This document shows, piece by piece, positions 10,625 through 21,031 of a stretch of DNA of 64,000 nucleotides. Origin of the DNA: Periplaneta americana (Eukaryota; Arthropoda; Insecta; Blattodea; Blattidae); the NCBI RefSeq assembly GCF_040183065.1, contig NC_091121.1, positions 38,105,287 to 38,169,286 on the forward strand, given 5' to 3'. Within the stretch, counting starts at the first letter, position 1, and each line of letters opens with the position of its first letter. Under the pieces are notes generated by a model. The model did no database searches, had not been told where the DNA came from, and saw nothing but the letters and a program-made list of their open reading frames with translations. Made by a program: the position numbers and the translations under genes.

Positions 10625-10626
<2 letters not shown>

Positions 10627-10628
<2 letters not shown>

Positions 10629-11436
10629 TTAATATAAATTTCAGTTTCAATCAAAATAATTTCGTTCCTGGTAATTCGAATAGATTTTTAGGTATTTACC
10701 TACAATCAAACTTAGAATTGCAATCTCACATTGATTTTATTGCAGACAAAATAAGTAAAGGCGTATTTATGTTTAGAATTCTCAGTTGTAGCATAGATCA
10801 AAATTTCCTTATTTCAGTTTACTATGCTTATATACACAGCCATCTTAATTATGCTATTCTACTTTGGGGTAATCATTATTCGTCTAAAAAAAACTTTTTA
10901 TTTTGCAGAAAAGAGCTTTGAGGATCATCTGTGGTGTTGCTCCTCGTACCCATTGTAGATAATTACTTTCCAAGTTTGGTGTATTAACATTAACGTCAAC
11001 GTCTTCATATGCCTTGAAGTGCCTTATTTATGTTAAGAACAATTTGTCTAAATATATTTTACATAATTATCCAACACGAAATATTCAAACATTTATCCTA
11101 ATAAAAATAAATTCAGCATTATTCAAAATAGTTTTAAAGCAGTATCAATTAAACTTTTCAATAGTTTACCTATTCATTTAAGGGAATTACCAATTAATGC
11201 TTTTAAGCGTAAGCTCAAGACATTAAACTGATTTTAAACCTTTGTATAGTTTAGATGAATTTAATAATATTAATTTTTAATGTTTTTATTGACGTTGCTA
11301 TGCAGTATTTGTATAGCTGAGTTAATGTTAGGTCTAAGATGCAAAAATGACGTTTTTAGTCTGGCGAGTAATTCCAATTACCTACGTGCAATATTACTAA
11401 GTGCAACTGAGACTCAGTTCTCTACTCTATGATGTA
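10627..11436 (+). pseudogene. LINE reverse transcriptase, second part and 3' region
   Basis: Continues the element at 9720: NSNRFLGIYLQSNLELQSHI (thumb/connection 'FLGi.lD..L.w..HI'), then VYYAYIHSHLNYAILLWGNH. Stops and frameshifts follow. A MITE inserted at the TA at 11435 ends what I can follow. Confidence 0.72.
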
Positions 11437-11826
11437 CAGTAGTGGTAAAAAAAAACCGGACCGACCCTTGTAGCTGATACAAAAGAATCCGATGCTGTGT
11501 ATTGTGTCAAACTGTGGTAATTTCAATATGGATAGTGAAGCCAGAGGTATGTACTGCTATTTAATGTAAAAATATGCAGTTATCTTTGCCGAATAGAGGA
11601 AGAAATGTAATATTGATGCCAGATGAATATAAAAACCCTCAAAGTTTTTTCGTCTGTAAGTTTGAGGCACTGAAGGAAACAAAAGACGGTAAGAATCGAA
11701 CAAATGCAATAAATGTCATTATTACAATTAATTATACAATATGGATGTGTTTTGTGACTAGCAAAATTTGAATCTGTGACTCTAAAATCAGCTACAAGGG
11801 TCGGTCCGGTTTTTTTTCCACTACTG
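11437..11826. mobile_element. 390-bp mariner-like MITE with ~42-bp TIRs
   Basis: Left end CAGTAGTGGTAAAAAAAAAC continues CGGACCGACCCTTGTAGCTGA; the right end is its near-perfect inverse and ends CCACTACTG. TA dinucleotides flank both ends (11435-11436, 11827-11828). No transposase ORF is credible inside. Confidence 0.88.
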
Positions 11827-11892
11827 TACTGTAGTTGCATGTTTGCTTATCTTTGCATCCCATTTTCGGGATTTCGAGTCCGCACAATCACT

Positions 11893-11903
11893 ATTATTAT
11901 TAC

Positions 11904-11959
<56 letters not shown>
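11893..11959. repeat. (ATT)n microsatellite
   Basis: About 22 ATT units. It may be the tail of the disrupted LINE copy upstream. Confidence 0.9.
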
Positions 11960-11960
<1 letters not shown>

Positions 11961-12460
11961 ACGTCATGTATATAATTCGTCACACATCACATTTTCGTCA
12001 CAAGACTGCGAGTCACATAATAGACTTCTGTCACAGGTTTGCGTTTCATATGATACTCGGTCGTAACTTTGCCATAATTTTTATTTTTATAATTTCTCAG
12101 CGTTTATGAAGTTGCAGATATACACCGATGCATAAAATTCAACAATTTCTTTATGTAAACCAGGCTAAGCTCGTTAATTACACTGACTATTATCCGATGA
12201 ACTTTTTGTTGTACTTTTTACCTTGTACTACGTCAATAAAGCTTAAAGCATCCAACAGTACAGGAAAATGTTGTTGACACAATAACAACAAATTATGAGG
12301 ATAGTTACGGGTCGAATAAATCAGCTGGAAGGTTAGATATCGCTACAATTTAACCTCGTGAACCTAGCAGTATGGACATAGATAAATGGACTGCAGTTTT
12401 CCTCTGAAAGAGTTACACTTAACATGTTCGTTTGCTCGGTGACTTCATTTTTCTGCAAGT
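11960..12460. other. unassigned spacer
   Basis: No ORF or family recognised between two ATT tracts. Confidence 0.4.
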
Positions 12461-12468
12461 GAATGCAG

Positions 12469-12469
<1 letters not shown>

Positions 12470-12528
<59 letters not shown>
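12470..12528. repeat. (ATT)n microsatellite at a LINE 5' junction
   Basis: About 20 ATT units directly abutting the truncated LINE at 12529. Confidence 0.9.
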
Positions 12529-12529
<1 letters not shown>

Positions 12530-13828
12530 ATAAATTAAGTAATTTTGGTCTCTCCACTAACTACGTTAATAGGTTTGAAAATTATTTAACAGATAGACAG
12601 TCTTGTGTTCGACTAGGTAATTCTCTCTCGGTTCCATTTAATAGTTTATGCGGTGTTCCTCAAGGGTCTACATTGGGACCTCTCTTATTTTTATTATTTA
12701 TAAATGATATAAGTAAAAGAATAAGTTCTAGCTGCCTTTTATTTGCGGATGATCTCAAAATCTTTCGCAAAATTAATAGTTTGGTCGATTGTCAAATTCT
12801 TCAAAATGACATTAATTCAATTTCACAATGGTCTGTTGAAAATGTAATGAAAATTAATCAATCCAAAACTTTTGTTATTTCCTTCTCACGGAAAACTATC
12901 TCCCTAAAATTTAACTATTCTCTCAGTAATGTCGTAATTACTAAGAAAGATTGTATTAGAGATCTTGGTGTCCTACTTGATTCTAAATTATATTTCCATG
13001 ATCATGTGCAATATATTTATACCCATTCGTTAAGAATGCTTGGTCTAATTAGGTCTATAACTTATTCTTTTTCCACTCCTATGTGTTTATTAATTTTATA
13101 CTATACGTTGGTTAGATCCAAGCTTGAATATGCATCTGTTGTATGGAACTCCATTACTTCCACTGGCTCGGCTAAATTGGAGAATATTCAAAGAAAATTT
13201 ATTTCCTTGTGTTCTTATAGATTTTTACCAAATTCCGATTATAACTATGAGATTAAATGCAATTATTTCAATTGCGGTAGTTTGTTCACCAGACGTCAGG
13301 ATCTTGATTATTTATTTTTTTGTAAAGTCATTAAGGGTGATATTGATTGTGAATCTTTCATAAGCAATATCAGTCTTCGTATTCCTGCTAACGGTTTAAG
13401 ATTTCATAAATTGTTTTATAATAAGAATTCTAAATCTCTCTCTCCGGTCTGCAGATGCATTAAATATGCTAATTTGCATGGATTCAACTTGGATCCATTT
13501 AATGTGTAGTATATCTTTGAGTTTTTAACTCACTGATCTAATTTTATAATTATTTGTCCATTTTATTTCTTGCATTTGGTCAATTGATTAATGTAGACTA
13601 TTCCATTATTTCAATTATCTCATTGTACTAAATTTATAATTTTATAATTATTATTTGATCAATGATTGATGTAGACTATTATATTGATTGCATTTCATCT
13701 CATTGCCATTTCTATCATTCATTCTCATCATCATTTGTTGTTTTGTTCTGTTTTGTATCGTGCTAAACTGTAATTGGCCTTGTGCTGTTGTTTTTGCACG
13801 TTAATATTCTAAATAAATAAATAAATAA

Positions 13829-13868
<40 letters not shown>
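12529..13868 (+). mobile_element. 5'-truncated Jockey/CR1-like LINE with intact RT C-terminal half
   Basis: The frame is open from the ATT tract to the stop at 13509, about 325 codons of LINE. RT motifs in order: NYLTDRQSCVRLG, LCGVPQGSTLGPLLFLLFIN, the catalytic FADDLKIF, FLGVLLD-like DLGVLLDSKLYFHDHV, and LEYASVVWNS. The 5' half (endonuclease and RT fingers) is missing through truncation at an ATT repeat. The 3' UTR ends TAAATAAATAAATAAA plus (ATT)n to 13868. No internal stop is seen, so it is a young insertion. A leucine run in front of it is only the translated microsatellite. Confidence 0.85.
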
Positions 13869-13871
<3 letters not shown>

Positions 13872-14376
13872 TCTCTAGGATTGCTACTCAAAGAGATCAT
13901 GTTACTAAATTTGCTTCTGATTGAATTCGTATGAAGAAAATTAATATAATTTAATACCGTATCCTTATTAATTGAATATCTCAGATCGTCTCGGTAATTC
14001 AATACCTGCTTTTTAGAGAACTCAAGGAACAATCATTGTAAATATATTATACAGAGTCTGCTGCACTAACAAAACATGTAATAGCATGATTACTCCGTTA
14101 TTCAGCTTTAAATATTACATTATTCGAAGCAAGGAGGAAAAGTGAGCGTACTGAATGTAAACCTAAGCTATTCATACGCTCAAAAACATACGGGATGAAC
14201 CGTAAGTAATTTATTTAATTTCAGGGGGTTATTCTTTGAAATATTTCAAACAGAACAGTTTAATATAATTTTGCTTGTGTTTTGCTTCATTTCCGAGAAA
14301 AAATTGTTTTATATTAAAGGTTTCATAGCGTGTTTTGGGAAAGCCATTGATTTAATTCCCAATACGCTCAGTGAAT
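13869..14376. other. unassigned spacer
   Basis: Nothing recognised. Confidence 0.35.
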
Positions 14377-14380
14377 TTAA

Positions 14381-15416
14381 CCCTTTGCAGCACAAATTAA
14401 TTTTGTACGAGATCGTGCGTATTTGCTTGTTTTCCGCCCAGAACCAATACGCGGTAAGTGTGAAATACCACATTCAGTATTCCCAACGTAACACACATAA
14501 CAATTTCCCTCTTCTTACCGCTTAAGCGCGACATTCATTTTTACTGCTTTAGGCTTTTAACATATTATTTTTAGAGACGTTTAACATAGTAATAATTATA
14601 AATTGGAAACTTACCACTGCAATTTCACTTAAATTACAATGTTAATTATTGTTTTTAAATATTTGCAAAAATTAAGTAAAGTCTAGGCTACTACTCCACG
14701 AAACTTATTGCATTCCTGATACAAGTAATATTAAGGAAGCCGTGAAAAAATCAACGAGATTCCAGATGCCGATGTTATTACTGCAATATGTTATATAAAT
14801 AATATTGTTAAAATATTAAAATGAAAAATAAATCATTACATAACCTTACCGTTTGTTCTAAGTTCGCATTTATAGACTGTGGGGAAAAAAAAAGACAGAC
14901 GTATATCACGGCCTGCTGGAGTATAGTAAACACAGAAAACATTTTACAGTAACAATGTTGAAGAAAGATATTTTGGTTTTCCGAAGTTGCCGTCATTAAA
15001 CAGAAACCAACATGGAGATTCCATTGCAACTAATTAGAAATTCGTCTTTCAGGTATGTAATAAACGATCTTCGCACAAAATAATGTACTATACACGAGCG
15101 GTATGTTTATTTTCATGTTCTCGGAAATTAAAAAAGCTCAACTACGTTTCGCTTTTTCAATCTTTTCCTCGAACATGAAAACGTCAACATACCGCTCTTG
15201 TAACGTATATTACTATTTTATGTTTTTCATATCATGGATCATAACAAAGCTTCGATCAATTTTTTTCAACATTTTAACTTTGCACAGAAGTTCAAAACAC
15301 CGATGGCACCTCTATGTACACTCAAGAGATAGTTCCTTGGTAGAGTATCTGTGCTATAAAATTTAGAAATAAAGTAAACTGTGGTTCTTCCGAACAACCA
15401 CTATGCTGCAAAGGGT
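14381..15416. mobile_element. ~1-kb non-coding element 'H', copy 1, with TTAA-flanked ends and a palindrome
   Basis: Flanked by TTAA (14377-14380, 15417-15420) with short inverted ends CCCTTTGCAGCA and TGCTGCAAAGGG, like the MITE at 8120. Its 14381-15203 part is homologous, in inverse orientation, to 48612-49339. It has a palindrome at about 15090-15200 whose arms are CGAGCGGTATGTT...AACATACCGCTC. ORFs here are short and not conserved between the copies. Confidence 0.65.
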
Positions 15417-15420
15417 TTAA

Positions 15421-15530
15421 GAGAGCAGTGTATTATGATTACTATTACACTCTTACTACGTCATACTACTTTTGACCAATAAAACGGTACGAAAGGACGT
15501 ATTTCAACCAATCATGGCTGCTTATCGCAC
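15421..15530. other. spacer with CCAATAAAA and CCAATCATGG motifs
   Basis: Short unassigned sequence between element H and a minisatellite. No gene call. Confidence 0.3.
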
Positions 15531-15614
15531 AATTTTATCGCGTCTCTAGCATTTGTTTAATTTTATCGCGTCCCTAGCATTTGTTTAATTTTATCGCGTC
15601 CCTAGCATTTGTTT
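15531..15614. repeat. 28-bp tandem repeat, 3 copies
   Basis: Three near-identical units of AATTTTATCGCGTCCCTAGC+ATTTGTTT starting at 15531, 15559 and 15587. The first has one T for C. Confidence 0.92.
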
Positions 15615-16400
15615 CTTTGTTTGCCAACATTTGAAACTGCGCTGGTCTGGACGTCAAAAATATATATAAAATTACAAACCACTCCAGTCGATGCACAGCA
15701 GTTTCAAATATGACTCGCATTGGCATTCAAGAACAAGAATTAATAAAAATCACTGATCATACCTATGCATATTCTGAAATCCGATTTACAAATAAATAAA
15801 GAGCACCATTCGGAAATCCTGAATAAGTTGAATACACCATGTAGGCCTAAATCAACGAGTTCCACTTCTATTACGCACACGTCCAATATACCATCAATTG
15901 AACCACCAACCACATTCAAATTTGAAAGTTGTACATTCAATAATTATTCCTTTTAAAATTAGTCATGTTTATTTTTTATGTCATCGCCGTTAATTAAAAC
16001 TTTTCTAACACTTGTGTATATTAGTTAGGTTATGTTATAGCTTCTGCTCGGAGAGGATAAAAAGAACTTCTGCTATATGATATTATGGATAGTCACGTAT
16101 CAGAGATTGTTTAATATTAAGATTTATTGAATAGTAATCATTACAGTGTCTGTATAAAGACACTACTGCCATCTAGCATGCATCTAGCGTAATATTTGTA
16201 ATGTTGAGATGGTACAATAATACATTTGAAGACAGTTGTATTTTCGTAAGTCAATTAATATTTTATTGTATTGGAGTACTTCGTTACTTCTAATTTTTAT
16301 ATACTTTCTTCTAATCGTGTAATAGTCAATTAAATCCCACTCGAGTTTTGATTTTCTCTAGATAAATCAAAACGTCTAGTGAGATTACTGTTGATAAATT
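15615..16400. other. unassigned sequence with a short ORF
   Basis: A 63-codon ORF (15765-15956) reads KSTSSTSITHTSNIPSIEPP and ends FESCTFNNYSF. It is Ser/Thr-rich with no domain I recognise, and may be a transposon crumb. The rest is featureless. Confidence 0.25.
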
Positions 16401-16404
16401 ATTA

Positions 16405-16860
16405 AAAAGAATTTTAGTTTTGTCCTTTAAATATGAATAAATTTGATCCGAAAAACTGTAACATTTTAAAATTTCTTTTCAGAGTAGTGTACTACGATAA
16501 TAAATTATTAAAAGAATTGTTTTGTCCTTTAAATATCGTCGTTGTTCCTGCAATAACTCCTATGTGATATATTTATCGATTGTCAGATTTTTGCTTTATT
16601 AAAAAACTTAAATAGTGATACAGCAAATAATAAAATCTCCTCTACGTAATTTTATTTCTTTGTTTCGAAAATGTAAGAATTCACAGTCTCTTATATACGG
16701 CTGCCATAGAATGAATAAATGTGTTTTTTCTTCCTAGTGAAAAATTTTATATTTTGCACATAGGAGTTATTGCAGGAACAACGACGATATGAATAAATTT
16801 GATCCGAAAAATTGTAACTTTTTAAAATTTCTTTTCAGGACTAAAATTTATACAAAACAA
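16405..16860. repeat. ~90-bp tandem duplication, one copy carrying a MITE
   Basis: TAAATTATTAAAA..TTTTGTCCTTTAAATATGAATAAATTTGATCCGAAAAA..TTTCTTTTCAG occurs twice, at 16407-16485 and at 16500-16536 plus 16788-16840. The first copy is an empty site for the insertion in the second. Confidence 0.85.
16537..16787. mobile_element. 251-bp MITE with 30-bp TIRs and ATAT duplication
   Basis: Perfect 30-bp inverted ends begin CGTCGTTGTTCCTGCAATAA (16537-16566) and end with the inverse (16758-16787). ATAT flanks both sides (16533-16536, 16788-16791), while the uninterrupted duplicate has ATAT once. No ORF. The superfamily is not determined. Confidence 0.92.
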
Positions 16861-17103
16861 TTTTTATCTCGAAAAGGAAGCAGAAACGAGCAAAATTTTA
16901 TTAAAAGTTTAGTTTGAAACGTTTTGAAGAATAATCCGCTGAAATTAATGACATTACTTACGATTCGTCCTGTATGACTACTAAAAAGTACGTAACCAAC
17001 ACAGTTTAAATTAGTAGAATTTCAATTTAAATTGAGCAATGAAGATGAATTAAGTGGCTACAAAATATGTGAAGAAGATTACGGTATTTAGTTATTTCAT
17101 AAC

Positions 17104-18025
17104 TAGCCGCACCCGTGCGCTCCGCTGCACCCGTTAGAAATATATATATATAAAGTAATTACATAATTAAAATAGGACATTTGATCCAGGGAACATTCAT
17201 GTTTGATAGAAGGATAAATCGTTTAATATGTTACTTAATTTAAATTGCATCCAAATAATAAAAATGCGATCATTTTGGTCCAGAGACACTCATTTGGTGC
17301 AATGACAATTCCATTAACCTGTTTCTTAATTTCTATTACATGCAACCATAGTTTAATGAAGATTGACATCATTTAGATTTAATGTGTATATTTTATTTTA
17401 CTTGTTATAGGTTTCCATTGAATTATGGTAATAACTTAATTTTAACCCTTGTTTTCTACGTATTCAGTAAATGGCGCTTGGCCCACTATGGTTGTGAACC
17501 CTTCAAATAACTTAAATTATATTATATAAGATTATATATTATATTATATTATATTATATTATATTATATTACATTACATTACATTACATTATATATTACA
17601 TTACATTACATTATATATTACATTACATTATATTATATTATATTATATTATATTATATTATATTATATTATATTATATTATATTATATTATATTATATTA
17701 TATTATATTATATTATATTACATTACATTACATTACATTACATTACATTACATTACATTACATTACATTACATTACATTACATTACATTATATTATATTA
17801 TATTGCATTGCATTGCATTGCATTACATTACATTATATTACATTACATTACATTATATATTATATTACATTATATTATATTATATTATATTATATTATAT
17901 TATATTATATTATATTATATTATATTATATTATATTATATTATATTATATTAAACAAACTTAATTTAAATTCCAATTTTCATCGAAATCCGTTCAGCCAT
18001 TATCGCGTGAAAAGGTAACAAACAT

Positions 18026-18062
<37 letters not shown>

Positions 18063-18182
18063 AATTTCAAAAAAGCGATTTTCGGTTTCAGGGTGGTTAA
18101 TTATATATGTTAGGACCAATTATTTTTGGAAAATCGAAAATTACCAGAAAAATTTCGGCTACAGATTTATTATTAGTATAGA
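17104..18182 (+). mobile_element. element 'A', copy 2, with greatly expanded pentanucleotide tract
   Basis: Begins ACTAGCCGCACCCGTGCGCT and ends TTTATTATTAGTATAGAT. Relative to copy 1 it lacks about 480 bp of the middle, and instead has a long TATAT/TACAT pentanucleotide tract (17519-17952). A CAGACAGA run lies at 18028-18056. Confidence 0.8.
17519..17952. repeat. (TATAT/TACAT/TGCAT)n pentanucleotide tract
   Basis: About 430 bp of 5-bp units with block-wise variants (ATTAT, ATTAC, ATTGC), suggesting repeated local expansion inside element A. Confidence 0.93.
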
Positions 18183-18234
18183 TGAAACAAATTAATCCTT
18201 CCTTTGTTATGATACAACAATCAAGCTTTGAAAA

Positions 18235-18480
18235 ATGAACACGTTTCTTAGCCATTTGGCTTGTTTATTATACACATTTTCCAAGTATGAGGAAATGGTT
18301 TTGTATCATCAAACAAGAATAAAATTGGTTTGGTGCAATGTTATTACGAATGTGGTTATAAACTTCACTGCAGGATTAAGAAGATTTTGTAAAAATATTC
18401 ATCTTATAGACGGTCCTTGTACAGTTCTTTCTTACAGTGCACTGATTAGTAAGTTTGAAGAAACTGGTTCAGTTAATGAT
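18235..18480 (+). pseudogene. degenerate transposase HTH fragment
   Basis: The ORF ends CTVLSYSALISKFEETGSVN D*, matching '..ti..li.kFeEtGSV.D' of the HTH modules of insect mariner/DUF4817-like proteins. The upstream part is diverged and the catalytic domain is absent. Confidence 0.4.
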
Positions 18481-18751
18481 TAAGGGGTTAGGTACAGCTT
18501 ACAGCAGTAAAATTTCTGGAAATATTCAACATTTCTTTGCTCCATTACTCTATCTTGTACAATAATGAAAATTGGTATGTGTAAAACACTGTCCATCTGC
18601 TTTGTGCTAGTGACGTGCTTTGCATGGAGTGTGGCATTGTATGGAAATATATTACTACAAATCAACTGTGAATTGAAAGAATTATATACCGATACAATCA
18701 ATATAAGAACAAGAATAATGTGAAACAATATTTTCGGGCATTTTCATATGA

Positions 18752-19144
18752 GGGGGGGGGGGGGAGTGGTTGGAGGGGGGGGGTATTGTGGGGGGGTTGA
18801 TAAAATTAGTTACAGAATATTGTAAATTTAGCTTACATTTCATTGTTAAATTATTAATTTACATTTGATAAATATTTGACATTCATGTCGGACATGTAAT
18901 ATAGTAGTACATTTTTATATTGTTTTTTAATGGTTGTGACATTTTTGGTTGTGACATTTGGTTGATTGGTCATTAATGGCAGTGGGCATTTAATCAATGG
19001 CCATTATTGACTGTGGACATGTTTTATACTGGACATTTGATAACTGGGACATTTTTCATACTGAGCATTAATGATGATGGACATTTTTGCAGGGTTGTTG
19101 GGGGGGGGGGGTGTATGGGTAGTGTTGTTGGGGGGGGGGGGGGG
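18752..19144. repeat. clustered G-tracts
   Basis: Runs of 7 to 15 G at 18752-18766, 18775-18783, 18789-18797, 19098-19112 and 19128-19144, in otherwise AT-rich DNA. A weaker G/T-rich run follows at 19358-19400. The spacing allows G-quadruplexes on the plus strand. Confidence 0.85.
18890..19085. repeat. degenerate GGACATTT repeat
   Basis: About ten spaced variants of TGGACATTT (GTGACATTT, GTGGACATG, CTGGACATTT, GGGACATTTTT) lie between the G-tracts. It resembles the GTCCA array at 24380-24620, read on the other strand. Confidence 0.55.
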
Positions 19145-19404
19145 TCGAATTTCTGTAGCGAACCTTCGATATAGACGCATTTACGTTAAAAATATCGATG
19201 TAAATGTTAGTATTGCGTTTGAAACTGTTTACCATATTTCCATTTTCATTATATTTATTGATATATTGTTTGATTTTGCTTTTTTTTTTTACTCGTCTAT
19301 ATAATTTCTACTTGTATCTTATTTACTTAATGTGTAATTTTTTGTTTGTTTTGGGTTTGGGTTGGTGGGGGGGTGTGTGGTGGTGGGGTTGTGTTTTGGG
19401 TTTG

Positions 19405-19640
19405 GCAAGAATAATCCAGTCTCTATCATCATCTATTCCATCTCCTCAAATCCATCTCTCAATATTATATTCATCATCCGTCTCCCTCGGTCTTCCCAAG
19501 GTCCTTTCTCGTCTCTTTTTTTCACCTCGGTCTCCATTTAAGCATTCGGCTTCTGCTCATACGTGCTACCTGGCATTTAATGTTCCTAATTATGTCAGGG
19601 TGAAAATACAATGCGTGCAGCTCTGCGTTGTGTAACTTTC
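19405..19640 (-). pseudogene. decayed endonuclease/RT LINE C-terminal fragment
   Basis: The nucleotide sequence parallels 51670-51945 (AATCCA.TCTCTATCATCAT, TTAATGTTCCTAATTATGTC, GTGTAACTTTCTCCATTCTC), with deletions and no open frame. An older relative of that LINE. Confidence 0.7.
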
Positions 19641-19734
19641 TCCATTCTCTGTGAACTTTCTCCATTCTTGCATTGCATCTATTGATCTATATTGCTCTTA
19701 TTTATCTATTGCTCTATTTATGTATCTCTGGTCA

Positions 19735-20108
19735 ATTTACTTACTTGTTCCCTTATTAATTTACTTACTTACTCATTTATTTATTTATTTCCTCATTTCT
19801 TATTTACTTATTTATTTCCTCATTTCATCATTTACTTATTTATTTACTCATTTATTTATTTTTCTCATTTATTTATTTTTCTCATTTATTTATTCATTTA
19901 CTTTCTTATTTATTTATTCATTTATTTATTTATTCACTTATTTATTTATTATTTATTCATTCATTTATACATTCATTCGTTCATTTATTCATTTATTTAT
20001 TTGTTCCTTTCCTCATTTATTTATTCATTTCCTCACTTATTTATTCATTTATGTATTCATTTCCTCAATTATTTATTTATTTACTTATTTACTTATTTAC
20101 TTATTAAC

Positions 20109-20167
<59 letters not shown>

Positions 20168-20168
20168 T
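19735..20168. repeat. (TTTA/TTCA)n degenerate microsatellite
   Basis: About 430 bp of TTTA, TTCA, TTTC and TTAC tetranucleotides, pure TTTA at 20108-20168. Long Leu/Ile/Phe/Tyr ORFs in all frames here are artefacts of the repeat. Confidence 0.92.
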
Positions 20169-20169
20169 T

Positions 20170-21031
20170 ATTATCTACAATGCAGCAAAGTCCTAATTAC
20201 AATAGAACCTACAAAATTATAATTACTTGTGCCATAAAGATAAAAAGAAATTGTCTTCAATATTTGATCACTATACTGAACATCATATCACAGAGCTGAA
20301 TGCGTCAAAGTAGGAAAATTTTATCATTTTCCATCATCGCCGTCACCATCATAGTGATTAAGAGAGGGACCATATACAATGAAGTTCACGTCACAATCCA
20401 AGACAAGAAGGGTAAATTTATGTAGCACTACTATTAGCGTTATCATTATTATTATGATCATTGTTCCACTATAAAACTACTTCAGTTTCATTGTAGTTAC
20501 AAATCACAAAATACTAAAAAGCCAGATAAATGTTAATATCACATATTCATACTTTTAGAATACTTCATCTCTCTTGTGTTTACTTGGAGGTCCGTGTGCC
20601 CATTTTTTTTTCACACTTTTCAGTCCCATTTAGGCTACTGAAAAGTCATTGTATGGTATTGTATTTATTTACATTCCATGGTATTCGTACATCGCTTCAT
20701 AGATATAAAATGTAACGTGTCAAAAAATCTTAATAGTACTACAGTCATAATCTAGTTGAAATATTATACAGAAGAGTTTTACAATATACAAATACAACCC
20801 AAGGGGTTAGTATCGATAATTAATACAAGACAGAAATATACATTTAGCGTTGTTTAATGTCATAAATTCACCTACAGAATAGAGGATGTGAGAAATTAGG
20901 TACGCCTTCAATCTGGCCTTAAATAATCTAAATGTTCATATTCACGACAAGTCAATACATTTTTATTTGAAGTTCATGCATTAATTATTAATCTTCCTCA
21001 CTACAATAGCATAAACGTGTTCGTTTTTCAG
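20170..21031. other. intergenic or intronic sequence upstream of the coiled-coil exon
   Basis: No ORF or repeat family recognised. The last bases TGTTCGTTTTTCAG form a strong 3' splice site at 21031, so at least the 3' part is probably intron. Confidence 0.5.

Noticed and set aside
11505..11580. Short Cys-containing reading MLCIVSNCGN resembling the start of a THAP finger inside the MITE
   Set aside because: The frame ends within 25 codons and lacks the downstream C2CH residues.
19651..20222. Two long ORFs (181 and 176 codons) rich in Leu, Ile, Phe and Tyr that look like membrane proteins
   Set aside because: They are translations of the (TTTA)n/(TTCA)n tract in two frames; every frame of such a repeat is open.
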